A stretch of DNA of 30,701 nt from a virus, in the IMG/VR virus record IMGVR_UViG_3300032235_000511, positions 1 through 30,701 of that record, one strand, 5' to 3'. The first letter of the stretch is position 1. Each line of letters opens with the position of its first letter. The translations under genes were made by a program, and so were the position numbers. Positions 16,508-24,698 of the stretch are shown one piece after another. The notes under the pieces are model-generated. The model worked only from the letters and a program-made list of their open reading frames with translations. It had not been told where the DNA came from and made no database searches.

Positions 16508-17881
16508 TTATGGGATGAAGCGGAGAGGCCCATACCACGGCGGCACGTTTGCCAGTCCTGTTTGAGCGGCTCCCTTTTGGATACGACGGGCCGGGGTTGA
16601 CAAGAACCTCTGCTCCATCCCCTTCAACAGCTGCTCTTTCTTGCGCCGCCATGACTCAGCCAAAGGAAGCTGGCTGAGCTTCATTGAGATCTGCTCAAGA
16701 GCGGCGAAAGCGATGATTTGGGCGTAACTTTCAGGCACAAGAGGCACGTCCTGATCTTCCATCATCGGGCTTGGGCTGATCAGACGGCGGACCTTCATAT
16801 CCGTATCGGTGGACGGGTGTGGGTACAGCAGGAACGACTGATACACCCCGTTGCTCGGCACCAGCCGAATAGACCTCGTCTGAAAGGTCTGAGAGGTCAG
16901 GTTCGTGGTTGAGAGGTCAGGGTTCAGCGTGGTCGATCCGGTCGGTGGCACGGTGTCCACGTTGGCAGCGGCCTTGCCCTGCCCACCAGCCGAACGGATG
17001 CGGACAGGGGCCTTGATCCCAAGGGCGGGGCAGGTGAAGTAGTACCGGCGATAGAGTCCTGAGACGTTGGGGATGGTCTCAGGGGTGAACTCAAGAGTCT
17101 CGTTGTCTGCCAGGTCATACGAAGCGACCTGAGACAGACCACTCTCTCGCCCACCACTGGCATCAGCCGGATAGACCGACGGGGTCGGAACCAGCGGACC
17201 CCACACGTTGACCATATAGACGTTGATGGTCCTGGCACCTTGAGAACTGGCAGCCACAACCGACACACCGTTCGGTGTCCGAGGAGCTGGGACGCGTGCA
17301 CCAACAGAGGGGATGAAGGCTTGCGGGACGCCCAAAATCGCAGGGTTGTAGTTGTATACATCCCTCTCGAACTTAGACAGCACAACCTGGTTGCGCGGGA
17401 TTGAGTTCTCAGCAGTCCACTGTACGTTCATGCACGTCGCAGTATCGGGAGGGAGGTAGATTTCCCGCTGCTTGAACACTGCATCATAAGTTCCAGACAC
17501 GCCAAGGAAATCAGTCGTGAGGTAAAGCTGACTGGAGCCCGACACCCAAGCGACCCGGTAAGTCCCTTTCTTGCCGCTGGAGTCAGTGATTTCGACCTCT
17601 CCACCATCAAGCGGAGAGCCTGGAGTCACGACAGACGAGGAAACGGGGAAAGAACCACCTGCGACAGACCCTGACCCGTTGACTACGATGACCTCGATGG
17701 TGGTGTCGGTCATCACTGACGCCACACCCTCGCGCTCGCAGAAATCCCACGGACGGTCAGTGAGCACCCTGGATTGTGCGTCGTTCAACAGGGCGACGAT
17801 TTGAGCGTCATAGGTCGGGTTTGTCGGGTCGTAGTCGAGCAAGTTGCCGACGAAATCCCGAAGATCAGCGAGGTTCATCAT
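16508..17881 (-). CDS. Head-tail adaptor (tail tubular protein A-like)
   Basis: The N-terminal 50 residues (DLRDFVGNLLDY, AQIVALLNDAQSRVLTDRPWDF) carry the pattern of phage adaptor/tail tubular A proteins, with helices that dock under the portal and the characteristic Asn-Asp-Ala plus Pro-Trp-Asp-Phe. The C-terminus (SYAQIIAFAALEQISMKLS, SWRRKKEQLLKGMEQRFL) again matches the helical adaptor body. At 457 residues it is more than twice the size of T7 gp11; residues about 65-350 are an inserted beta-rich part with Pro/Ser/Thr loops that may be an extra domain. AGGAGG precedes the first of two tandem ATGs. Promoter-like motif P1 lies 26 bases upstream. Confidence 0.78.
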   Translation of the reverse strand: MMNLADLRDFVGNLLDYDPTNPTYDAQIVALLNDAQSRVLTDRPWDFCEREGVASVMTDTTIEVIVVNGSGSVAGGSFPVSSSVVTPGSPLDGGEVEITDSSGKKGTYRVAWVSGSSQLYLTTDFLGVSGTYDAVFKQREIYLPPDTATCMNVQWTAENSIPRNQVVLSKFERDVYNYNPAILGVPQAFIPSVGARVPAPRTPNGVSVVAASSQGARTINVYMVNVWGPLVPTPSVYPADASGGRESGLSQVASYDLADNETLEFTPETIPNVSGLYRRYYFTCPALGIKAPVRIRSAGGQGKAAANVDTVPPTGSTTLNPDLSTTNLTSQTFQTRSIRLVPSNGVYQSFLLYPHPSTDTDMKVRRLISPSPMMEDQDVPLVPESYAQIIAFAALEQISMKLSQLPLAESWRRKKEQLLKGMEQRFLSTPARRIQKGAAQTGLANVPPWYGPLRFIP

Positions 17882-17906
17882 CCACGTCCTCCTCTCTTAT
17901 TCGGCA

Positions 17907-17924
17907 ATATGCCCCCGTAAACGA
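17907..17924 (-). promoter_or_regulatory. Late-promoter-like 18-bp motif, copy P1
   Basis: On the minus strand this copy ends in TTTACGGGGGCATAT and lies between the hairpin at 17928-17961 and the start of the adaptor gene, in a truly intergenic stretch. It is one of five copies that stand ahead of leftward gene blocks, and the clearest because no coding constraint can explain it. Confidence 0.65.
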
Positions 17925-17927
17925 AGC

Positions 17928-17961
17928 CGCCCCCTATCGGCGGTGATGCCGATAGGGGGCG
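17928..17961 (-). terminator. Terminator after the capsid genes
   Basis: CGCCCCCTATCGG (17928-17940) pairs with its exact complement at 17949-17961 to form a 13-bp, GC-rich stem with an eight-base loop, starting 14 bases after the stop of the decoration gene in the leftward direction. The following minus-strand bases (GCTTCGTTT) form only a weak T-tract, so it may be a partial terminator that trims capsid-gene messages before motif P1 restarts transcription. Confidence 0.65.
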
Positions 17962-17975
17962 GGTTGGTGGTTGGA

Positions 17976-18425
17976 TCAGAACCGGGGCGGGAAGTAGACC
18001 AGGGCGGTCGTGTCCGTGGTGACAGCCTCACAAGCGACGGCGAAAACCGGCTTGCCAGAGGTCACCTTGACGAGCTTGCCACCGGAGAGGCAGAGACCGT
18101 CGCCAGCCGCAACCGCAGTGCCCGAGCCGTCAACAGCCACGGTGTAGAGCCCCTTGGTCAGGACCTTCACCTTAGCGCCAGCAGCCGCAGCAGATTCAGT
18201 GGCCGCACCAACCACGCAAGTGCGGGTGGCGGTGCCGGAAGCAGCGGTGATGACGTACAGCGCCTTGTCCACGTCGCTGGTCTGAGCCAGGTCGAGGGAG
18301 ACGATGGCGTCAGCAGCGATAGCAGCAGAGGCGAGGAAGGTTTCGACCTGGAACCGGTTGCTGGTGTCGCGAGTCGCGCCGTCAGCTTCCGTTGCCAAGA
18401 ACTGGACCAGAGTAGAGGTAGCCAT
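17976..18425 (-). CDS. Capsid decoration protein
   Basis: The gene is five bases from the major capsid gene and shares its transcript. The 149-residue product is small, Ala/Thr/Val-rich and beta-structured, with a central AAAAGAKVKVLTKGLYTVAV and a closing AAGDGLCLSGGKLVKVTSGKPVFAVACEA stretch that resembles DUF2190-type or other capsid-bound beta-barrel proteins. The likely role is binding the outside of the head and stabilising it. It ends PPRF. The family assignment is by pattern and gene order, and the hairpin at 17928-17961 follows it. Confidence 0.7.
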   Translation of the reverse strand: MATSTLVQFLATEADGATRDTSNRFQVETFLASAAIAADAIVSLDLAQTSDVDKALYVITAASGTATRTCVVGAATESAAAAGAKVKVLTKGLYTVAVDGSGTAVAAGDGLCLSGGKLVKVTSGKPVFAVACEAVTTDTTALVYFPPRF

Positions 18426-18430
18426 GATGA

Positions 18431-19456
18431 TCAGGCCTCCGCGTTCAGGAGAACACCGTGCGTCGCGAGCGACCCGGTAATGAGGTTGGTGCGGACAAGG
18501 GCGCGAGCGGCGTAGGTGGCGGTGCCGGGAACCGGGACCATCTCACCAAGCTGGAACTCGGCGTCAGTGTCAAAGTACATCTCCATCATATCGCTGGAGA
18601 TCACGTAGCCGCTGACCGGCACACCCGCGGCGTTGGCGAACCCAAGGCGGGGGTCGACGTAGATCTTCATGCCGCGCCACTCAGCAGCCATATCGTTCGA
18701 CAGGCTCTTCTGGTCGCTGACGTTGATGAACCGCGTCAGGTCGGTGACCTGGGACAAGAACTTCGCGTAAGCCTTCTGGCTCAGGAAGCAAATATCCGGG
18801 CGCTTGCCCTGCGGGTGGTAGAGCGAGCAGGCGATGCTCAGCTCGTCCAGGTGGTTGATATCGAACGCTGCGCCCGAGTTCTTGACCTGGTTCTGCCAGT
18901 TGTCGTTCTTGTAGGCGTTCTTCGACAGACCACCGACAGAGTTTGCAGTCTGACTGCCGAAAGCAGCGCTCTCGAACCAACCGGTCGTGTCAGCCGCCAA
19001 GGATGCGGAGCCCATGCCGTTCAGCGTCTGGAGGGGGGCTGGGATGGCGCCGCCGCCGACGAAGATGCGCTCGGACATTTGCTGCTTGAGGTCGATCATC
19101 ACGTTCTTGACCTTGGACTCCAAGATCGGAACGATGGCGAGTTCACCTTTGTTGGCCAGCTGCTCAACGTCCGTCATCACGACCGGGGCCGTGAAGGTCG
19201 ACCACTCAAAGATGGCCTTGCGGAACGGGTCGGTCACGGCGAGAGAAACAGGCTCGTAGCCGTTGCTCAGGTTGGTGACGCTGGAGTGCTTGCCCAGGAT
19301 GACCGGCTGCTCAATGCGCTGCCCACCAGAGACGCGCTTGACGTTGCCAGCCGCATCCATGGCGCGGAACAGGGGGTGGCTGATGAAGCTGTTGTCGATC
19401 AGCCGGTCACGCAAGATCTGCAGCGTGGTGCTGAGGACGGAGTTCGGGATGCCCAT
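18431..19456 (-). CDS. Major capsid protein (HK97 fold expected)
   Basis: The 341-residue product matches the style of phage major capsid proteins: an N-terminal helix (LQILRDRLIDNSFISHPLFRA), then GGQRIEQPVILGK, a long helix (ELAIVPILESKVKNVMIDLKQQMSERIF), and C-terminal strands of the P/A domains (RGMKIYVDPRLGF, EMYFDTDAEFQLGEMVPVPG, YAARALVRTNLITGS). Gene order (scaffold before, decoration protein after) agrees. There is no N-terminal delta domain, consistent with the separate scaffold gene. A 202-base untranslated region with a hairpin and motif P5 precedes it, as expected for the most highly expressed gene. Confidence 0.88.
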   Translation of the reverse strand: MGIPNSVLSTTLQILRDRLIDNSFISHPLFRAMDAAGNVKRVSGGQRIEQPVILGKHSSVTNLSNGYEPVSLAVTDPFRKAIFEWSTFTAPVVMTDVEQLANKGELAIVPILESKVKNVMIDLKQQMSERIFVGGGAIPAPLQTLNGMGSASLAADTTGWFESAAFGSQTANSVGGLSKNAYKNDNWQNQVKNSGAAFDINHLDELSIACSLYHPQGKRPDICFLSQKAYAKFLSQVTDLTRFINVSDQKSLSNDMAAEWRGMKIYVDPRLGFANAAGVPVSGYVISSDMMEMYFDTDAEFQLGEMVPVPGTATYAARALVRTNLITGSLATHGVLLNAEA

Positions 19457-19551
19457 TGGAAAGTCCTCCTATTTAGGACAGGTTGAAGTCGCGTTGCGAT
19501 CCTTTCAGCGTGTCCCTCACAGGAGGGGTGCCGGCATCCCTTTAGCATGGA

Positions 19552-19582
19552 GGCTTGGTGGCTCACACGACACCACCAAACC
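19552..19582 (-). other. Hairpin in the leader of the major capsid gene
   Basis: The 202-base gap 19457-19658 between scaffold and capsid genes holds no gene. Within it, GGCTTGGTGG (19552-19561) pairs with CCACCAAACC (19573-19582), nine of ten positions as Watson-Crick with the tenth as a wobble on one strand, around an 11-base loop. No T-tract follows on the minus strand, so it may be an mRNA-stabilising leader structure or processing site for the capsid message rather than a terminator. The rest of the gap shows motif P5 and nothing else I can name. Confidence 0.4.
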
Positions 19583-19647
19583 TTGTTGCGCCGCCTGGAG
19601 TCCAGGGTGGGCGCGGTGCCACTTCGAGGGCTGCTATCTTCCGCTAA

Positions 19648-19665
19648 CTATGCCTCTGTTATCGC
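19648..19665 (-). promoter_or_regulatory. Late-promoter-like 18-bp motif, copy P5
   Basis: The minus strand reads GCGATAACAGAGGCATAG, two or three positions off the consensus. It overlaps the TAA of the scaffold gene, 192 bases upstream of the major capsid start, and would begin a long leader for the capsid genes. It is one of five related motifs ahead of leftward blocks. Confidence 0.55.
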
Positions 19666-20453
19666 TGACCGGCCATTTGCTTCGCCAGAGCCAAGATCTC
19701 AGCATGGCTCATGCTCGCAAGTTCCTTCTTGGACGGCGGGGCGGTCGGGCTGGCGTTGCGGGGCATAGACACGGCCTGGGCGGACTTTTTCTGAGCCGCA
19801 CGCTGAGCCGCATTGGTCCGTCGTGACGCCTCCAGTTCAGCCATGGCGCGCTGCCCCCGGACAAACTTGATCGCCCGTTCAAGCGAAATGTTTTCGTCCT
19901 CCATCAGGACGGCGGCGACCTCCTTCTTGAACGCCTGGTCTGTCTCCAGGTCGGGGTTCTCCAACAGGATGGACCGATAAGCGACCTCCTCCTCAGCCTG
20001 CCGTGCCCGCTCTTCCATGGGGGCCAGGACCTGCTGGAGCATGGCCGCAGCCTTGGCCGCAGCCCGTGCATCGACCGACTCGTTGGAGTAGTCGAAATCA
20101 GGCAGGTGCTCAGGGACGATGGCGATTTTCCGAGCTGCCTCCAAACTTGCACGCTCAGCCTGGAGAGCCTTCCTCTGTTGTGCAAGTTCCTGAGACTTCC
20201 GCGTGTAATCAGCCTGCATCGACTTCAGGAGCTTTGCTTGCTCAGGGGTAGCCGACTTCAGAGCTTCCGCCCACGAGAGCTTGGGAGCCTCTACAGCCTC
20301 GACCTCAGCCTCAACCTGTCCTGACTCGGCCGGCTGCTGAGCCGCAGTCTGGGGCGTCTCAGGCTCGCCAGACGGGGTCAATCCAGCACGGGAGTACGCC
20401 TCTGCCAAGATTGCAGCAGCGTCAAAGCCGCCACCATTTTCGTCACCCATCAC
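19659..20453 (-). CDS. Scaffold protein
   Basis: A 264-residue, highly charged and helical protein lying directly before the major capsid gene, the usual place of the podovirus scaffold. The N-terminus is acidic and Ala/Pro/Glu-rich (EVEAVEAPKLSWAEALKS). The middle is coiled coil (YTRKSQELAQQRKALQAERA, ARQAEEEVAYRSILLENP), and the C-terminus is basic with a final helix (KELASMSHAEILALAKQMAG), typical of the capsid-binding end of scaffolds. It should guide procapsid assembly and leave or be degraded during DNA packaging. Confidence 0.8.
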   Translation of the reverse strand: MMGDENGGGFDAAAILAEAYSRAGLTPSGEPETPQTAAQQPAESGQVEAEVEAVEAPKLSWAEALKSATPEQAKLLKSMQADYTRKSQELAQQRKALQAERASLEAARKIAIVPEHLPDFDYSNESVDARAAAKAAAMLQQVLAPMEERARQAEEEVAYRSILLENPDLETDQAFKKEVAAVLMEDENISLERAIKFVRGQRAMAELEASRRTNAAQRAAQKKSAQAVSMPRNASPTAPPSKKELASMSHAEILALAKQMAGQR

Positions 20454-20480
20454 ACACCTCCTTAGAACTTTGGTTGGAAC

Positions 20481-20963
20481 TTAGCGGACAGCCCGCTTGC
20501 GCATCATGGCTTCGATGGACTCGTCCGAGTGCTCAGGCTCGCTTGCCTCTTCCTCGACAGACTCCATGCCCTCCATTTCAGGGCTCTCAGGCTCCTCGCT
20601 GACTTCCTCTTTGAGCCAACGAGCAAAGTCCTTGTCCTTGCCCAGCATCGTCAGAGCCGAAGCCAAAGCGATCAACTCGTTGTCGCTGCGCAGGTTCTCG
20701 ATATCCACTGGCAGGGGCTGGCCGTAGTCAGCAGCGGCCTTGGCCACCATTGCCAGCGCACGGGCCACGTCCGGCAGCTGAGGTTCACCCTGGACTAGCG
20801 GGGCGCCAAGAACTGTCAACAGACCGTTGAGGGCCTTGTTCAGCACCTCGACAGACCGCTTGGCATACGGAGTCACGGGGCCGCGCATCTTGGACGCGAA
20901 CTGTCCAGCGAGGTTGGCATCCACGGCCTTGGCCTCAGTCATCAGGTCAGACGGCATTTTCAT
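20481..20963 (-). CDS. Acidic head-associated protein, 160 aa
   Basis: The start at 20963 is chosen because GTGGAG lies seven bases upstream on the minus strand; longer frames would run deeper into the portal gene. It overlaps the portal end by 17 bases. The 160-residue product is helical in the middle (VEVLNKALNGLLTVLG, PDVARALAMVAKAAADY) and has a very acidic C-terminal third rich in Glu and Ser (EEVSEEPESPEMEGM) before a basic end (MMRKRAVR). Between portal and scaffold, it may be a second scaffold-like or portal-associated assembly factor. No known family is recognised. Confidence 0.65.
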   Translation of the reverse strand: MKMPSDLMTEAKAVDANLAGQFASKMRGPVTPYAKRSVEVLNKALNGLLTVLGAPLVQGEPQLPDVARALAMVAKAAADYGQPLPVDIENLRSDNELIALASALTMLGKDKDFARWLKEEVSEEPESPEMEGMESVEEEASEPEHSDESIEAMMRKRAVR

Positions 20964-22602
20964 CGGGGGGCTCCACTGGCGCGGGCTGTTGCGCCGGTTC
21001 TGAGGCTTTGAGAAAAGATTCAGGGAGGTCATAGACGCGGACAAGTTCTTTCAGCAGAGCTTCCCGGTTGGCACCGAGAGTCAACAGAGCCTCAATGTTT
21101 GCAGTGAGGCTGTCACGGCGGGCAGCATCAGAGCTTGGGGTGCTGCCAGAGTCAGTCGCGACGTAGTCGAAATCACCCTTGAGGTCTTCGGCTGTCAGAA
21201 TGGTCGGACCAACGCCCGGCAGGTTCAGGGGCTCGCCGTCGTCGTCAAGGATGACGGCAAGCATGGTGTTGTAAACACGGGCGATTTGGGCGATGGCAGC
21301 GTCACGGGTTCGAGCCATACGACCAAGCTGGTTGGCCGTGTACTGCTGCAACAGCCTGTTTTCGGTTGCGGTCACACCCGTAACCTCGCCGCTTGTGAAC
21401 GGGGCGTTGACACCGGCCTGCTGGATATCCTGCTCCACCTGGGCCTGATACAAGGCGATATCGGGGGGGATGGGGGCAGTCGGGACAGGGATGATGCTGC
21501 CTTCAAGGTCCTGGCCTTGGCTCAGAGAGACCTCAATGATTTCGCCGTCCATGCCCTGAGAGATCTTCGCCGAAGCCTCTGCATCGAGCATCCCAGCCCG
21601 CATCAACCACTGACGAGCCATGCGGCGAACACCCTGAGCGTTGTACGTCCGCATCAGGTTCGTCTCACGGATTTGGTCGTAGATGCGGGCAACGAGGCTG
21701 TAGCCCCGCATCGGCTCGGCAGGATCGCGTGAGAAGAAGATGGGGATGATGGGCACAACGGGGCGGTCACTGGCAGAGCGGAAGGGGATCGAGGACTCGA
21801 CCACCTCCGTGACCTCAGCATCGGAGGCGTCAACCGAAGGATCCGTCTCAGCACCACCAACCTGGACCTTGACTCCGCGGAACAGAAACTTGTCTCCACC
21901 CTTGTAATCGGGCGACCACACGAGCATGCGGTCTGCAACCAAGTCATAGATTTCGACCACACGCACCCAAGCCTGATCGGCATATCCAGTCTCTTCGGTC
22001 GTATCGAGAGACACCCCGCGATACTCTCTGGCGTACACCCCATGATCCAGCCACCTGCTGTATGCCCTTGGGGTGATCCCCGATTTGCGGCCATAGCGGG
22101 CCTTGACCTCGGCAGCCGGCACAAGGTGGGCGTGACCGACCCAACGCTGCTGCTCCCACGAGGTCGCCGTGTGGTCGACCACCACCTCCCAAGGTGGGAG
22201 GGCAGCGGCTGCAACGCGGCGCAGTGGGTCCGAGGACAGGACTGGCGCCAGCTTGACAGCCGAGAACGGGAAAATCAGAGCAAGGCGTGTGCTGTCCTCG
22301 ATAACTTCGCGGAAGGTTCCGAGCGCGCGGTTAGAGACGGCTCGTGCTACAGCGGGGTCACCGTCTGCCCGCAGGTCTGGGAATACCTCGACCTGCGGGT
22401 TGCGGCTGTAAAGCGAGCCGATATAGGACTCGATGACCTGGAACGTCTTTGCGACCTCAGTTCGCAGGATGGGGTCAAGTTTCTGCTTGTCCCAAAACCT
22501 CGTCATATACGCCCGGTGGTAGTCGAGCATGAACGACCGCTGGCTCTCCCAGTAGCCGTCATGGGAGAGCAGGATGGAACGGCAGTCTGATGGGCTCAAC
22601 AT
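20947..22602 (-). CDS. Portal protein
   Basis: The 551-residue product fits a podovirus portal (head-tail connector) by position right after the large terminase, by length and by style. It has an N-terminal helical part (YWESQRSFMLDYHRAYMTRFWD, LRTEVAKTFQVIESYIGSLYSRNPQ), a central beta wing (WVRVVEIYDLVADRMLVWSP), the stem and crown helices (MRGYSLVARIYDQIRETNLMR, TATENRLLQQYTANQLGRMAR), and a Pro-rich acidic end. Twelve copies should form the DNA entry ring. The start overlaps the terminase stop by one base (TAATG). Confidence 0.87.
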   Translation of the reverse strand: MLSPSDCRSILLSHDGYWESQRSFMLDYHRAYMTRFWDKQKLDPILRTEVAKTFQVIESYIGSLYSRNPQVEVFPDLRADGDPAVARAVSNRALGTFREVIEDSTRLALIFPFSAVKLAPVLSSDPLRRVAAAALPPWEVVVDHTATSWEQQRWVGHAHLVPAAEVKARYGRKSGITPRAYSRWLDHGVYAREYRGVSLDTTEETGYADQAWVRVVEIYDLVADRMLVWSPDYKGGDKFLFRGVKVQVGGAETDPSVDASDAEVTEVVESSIPFRSASDRPVVPIIPIFFSRDPAEPMRGYSLVARIYDQIRETNLMRTYNAQGVRRMARQWLMRAGMLDAEASAKISQGMDGEIIEVSLSQGQDLEGSIIPVPTAPIPPDIALYQAQVEQDIQQAGVNAPFTSGEVTGVTATENRLLQQYTANQLGRMARTRDAAIAQIARVYNTMLAVILDDDGEPLNLPGVGPTILTAEDLKGDFDYVATDSGSTPSSDAARRDSLTANIEALLTLGANREALLKELVRVYDLPESFLKASEPAQQPAPVEPPDENAV

Positions 22603-24158
22603 TAGAATGGCATCCCCATTGCTCGGATTCGTCGGGCGCGGTTTGCGGCGATCAAGTCATCGACCCTGGCTTTTGGAGCCAAGTTCGCAGCGAGCCGCCA
22701 TGCAGGAGGTACGTCTACTAGCGCCTGATATGCCAGAGCTAGCGCCATCGCAGAGTCGTCATGGCTGCCCGTCGGTGCCTCTGGACAGATCTTGCCTGGC
22801 TTGATGATCAGTGACCGAAGTTCCATATAAGTTGTCCGGTCGATCATCTTGATCAGCGGCAAAGAGTCTCTCAGCACGTTGAAAGCAGCTTGCTTAGATT
22901 GCAGCGTGGTGGTCCACCGCTTGCCTTTAGGCGACGCCCACAAGTTCATGTATCGGCAAGCGTCAAGTTCCGCGAACAGAGCGTGACCGTGGTTGTTCTC
23001 CTCAGCCAAGATGAACGCGGTGTTGTATCGAGTCGCGACCTGGATGACCTTGTGGGCAAACCCCGTGGGGCTGATACCGTTGGACCGATAGAGGTATACC
23101 GGCTGATGAGTTGAGACTGAGACGACCGCAATGGTGCTAAAGTCCCTGCCCACGCCCCCACCTACGTCCACACCCATGACGTAGCGGTCGTGGTGGTGAG
23201 GCGCTTCGAGTTCTCGCACGCCGTCTGCGGCCACTGCAAACTCAAGAACTTGCATGTGAGAGGTTTCAAGTTCGCTAAAGAACCCACCCTCTTTGCTAAG
23301 GAAACAGTCATCAAGGCAGGCTGGATACTCACGCGCAAACTTGTGGTGCACCTTGATGGTTGCAAGTTCTTGACGCCGCCATGCCAGCTGGTCGAGGTCG
23401 AGGTTGTACCGGCTTCGCAAATCGACCTCGTCTGAGGTCAAGTCCTGCACCGAGAGGTTATGCCCAGCGGTCCGATAGGTCGGGTGCTCCCACCACCAGT
23501 GAGTTATGACGTGCCAGCCCTGATCACGAGCCGAGACAATCTTCGAGAAAAGGTCAGACGGGTTGTTCGCCGTGGACTCGATGATTACCAGACCGTTCTT
23601 GCCAACGGCCGGCAAGATCTGGCTGAGCAGTTCTTCCTGATCGGGGGCAAATGCAAACTCAGAAAGCACCACGGCTGATGGACTGAAAGACCTCATGCCG
23701 CTGGCAGACCGAGAGGTGTACCCTCTGAGGCTGGCGCCGGTGTCCGCATAGACAAGTTCTGTCTTGGACTTGCTGGCAAGTTTGCGCTGCATCGGTGCAG
23801 GCAGATCTTGTGCCCACAAGTTCGACTCCGCAAGGAGGGCCTTGGCTGAGTCGTCACGAGAACTTAGGATGGCGAAAGTTTCGTTTGAGGTCGCGGTGTA
23901 TGCTAGCCAGTGCAGCACCATCTTGGATGCTGTTGTTGCTGCAACCTGCCGAGCCTTGACCACGGCGATCCTCTTATGGCCGGCTTTGACTGCCTCGAAG
24001 ATCTTGAACTGCATTGGCAGCGGCATGAACTGCACGCGGCAGGCAAGTTCTTTGTTGATGACCTTGTGCAGCTGCGCGAACGACCCAGGATCTTCCAAAA
24101 GCTGCATGACCTTTGGACGCAGGGCGGCAGGGACGGTCGGAGGACAATAGGCGGTCAC
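22602..24158 (-). CDS. terL: Terminase large subunit
   Basis: A 518-residue DNA-packaging motor. The ATPase half shows a Walker A-like KARQVAATT (residues 68-76), a Walker B-like VVLSEF (163-168, with Ser in place of the usual Asp, a variant also seen in other terminases) and a coupling motif ESTANN (194-199). The nuclease half shows D331 in VMGVDVGGG, D339 in GRDFSTIAVV, E386/E387 in ILAEENNHGH and D467/D468 in SHDDSAMALALA, the acidic metal ligands of the RNase H-like fold. It overlaps the zinc-ribbon gene upstream by four bases and the portal gene by one. No intein or frameshift is seen. Confidence 0.95.
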   Translation of the reverse strand: MTAYCPPTVPAALRPKVMQLLEDPGSFAQLHKVINKELACRVQFMPLPMQFKIFEAVKAGHKRIAVVKARQVAATTASKMVLHWLAYTATSNETFAILSSRDDSAKALLAESNLWAQDLPAPMQRKLASKSKTELVYADTGASLRGYTSRSASGMRSFSPSAVVLSEFAFAPDQEELLSQILPAVGKNGLVIIESTANNPSDLFSKIVSARDQGWHVITHWWWEHPTYRTAGHNLSVQDLTSDEVDLRSRYNLDLDQLAWRRQELATIKVHHKFAREYPACLDDCFLSKEGGFFSELETSHMQVLEFAVAADGVRELEAPHHHDRYVMGVDVGGGVGRDFSTIAVVSVSTHQPVYLYRSNGISPTGFAHKVIQVATRYNTAFILAEENNHGHALFAELDACRYMNLWASPKGKRWTTTLQSKQAAFNVLRDSLPLIKMIDRTTYMELRSLIIKPGKICPEAPTGSHDDSAMALALAYQALVDVPPAWRLAANLAPKARVDDLIAANRARRIRAMGMPF

Positions 24159-24649
24159 TTCGCCACCGGGGTTGTCAACTGGACCATCGAGAGGGCAGCC
24201 ATCAAATCAGCGTCTGCGGCGATGGCCTGCTGCTGCTGCTGCTTTTGGTACAACTCGATAAGGGAAGTTCTGTAAGCGCGGCGGTCCTGGATGAACCAGC
24301 GTAGGAACTCCAGCTTGTCACGACCTGGGTTGGAACCTTGGGCCAACGCGTCGTCTACAGCGACCAAGATCTTGCCCAGACGGGCCTCTAGCTCCGCTTC
24401 GAGGTCTGCTAGCTGGCGGGTCGGAGCAGAGGGCAGAGGCACCGCGCCGGGCACCGGACCGCCTGGGTTCGGCGAGGACTGCTGCATCCAGGCCTCACGA
24501 TACTTGACGAACTTGTCTGCTTGCACCTCCACGGTGCCCCAAGTTCTCTGGCACGTCTGGCATCGACGCTTGCGCCTAATCGTCCCGTCCTTTTGCGACA
24601 CGGTCGCATATACCGTCAGGTCATCCCCGTCGCAGTGCTCACACCTCAT
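24155..24649 (-). CDS. NrdR-like zinc-ribbon protein in the small-terminase position
   Basis: The 164-residue product starts with a zinc ribbon: C3-x2-C6 and C30-x2-C33, with basic residues IRRKRRC between, in the same positions as the N-terminal ribbon of the ribonucleotide-reductase repressor NrdR. The ATP-cone that makes NrdR a nucleotide sensor is absent. Instead there is a Pro-rich linker and a helical C-terminal half (LADLEAELEARLGKILVAVDD, KLEFLRWFIQDRRAY), then a run of five Gln. It overlaps terL by four bases and has GGAGG before its start. The position suggests a small terminase that recognises the packaging site with a zinc ribbon; a late regulator is the alternative. Confidence 0.7.
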   Translation of the reverse strand: MRCEHCDGDDLTVYATVSQKDGTIRRKRRCQTCQRTWGTVEVQADKFVKYREAWMQQSSPNPGGPVPGAVPLPSAPTRQLADLEAELEARLGKILVAVDDALAQGSNPGRDKLEFLRWFIQDRRAYRTSLIELYQKQQQQQAIAADADLMAALSMVQLTTPVAK

Positions 24650-24680
24650 TTGGATACCTCCACTATCTACTTTACCTTCA

Positions 24681-24698
24681 ATATGCCTCCATTACTGC
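24681..24698 (-). promoter_or_regulatory. Late-promoter-like 18-bp motif, copy P4
   Basis: The minus strand ends in AGTAATGGAGGCATAT, 32 bases before the start of the zinc-ribbon/terminase genes, inside the only divergent gap of the genome (24650-24744). This is where the main leftward promoter is expected. It shares the core with four other copies. No canonical sigma-70 -35 box (TTGACA) is found upstream of it. Confidence 0.65.

Noticed and set aside
18458-19486. Open frame of 342 codons on the plus strand over the major capsid gene
   Set aside because: The opposite strand encodes a convincing capsid protein in the right place. The plus frame is rich in His, Arg and Asp without domain pattern.
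19752-19770. GCGGGGCATAGAC on the plus strand as a sixth late-motif copy
   Set aside because: It matches only the GGGCATA core, lacks the TAR-C part upstream, and lies inside the scaffold gene with no plus-strand gene after it.
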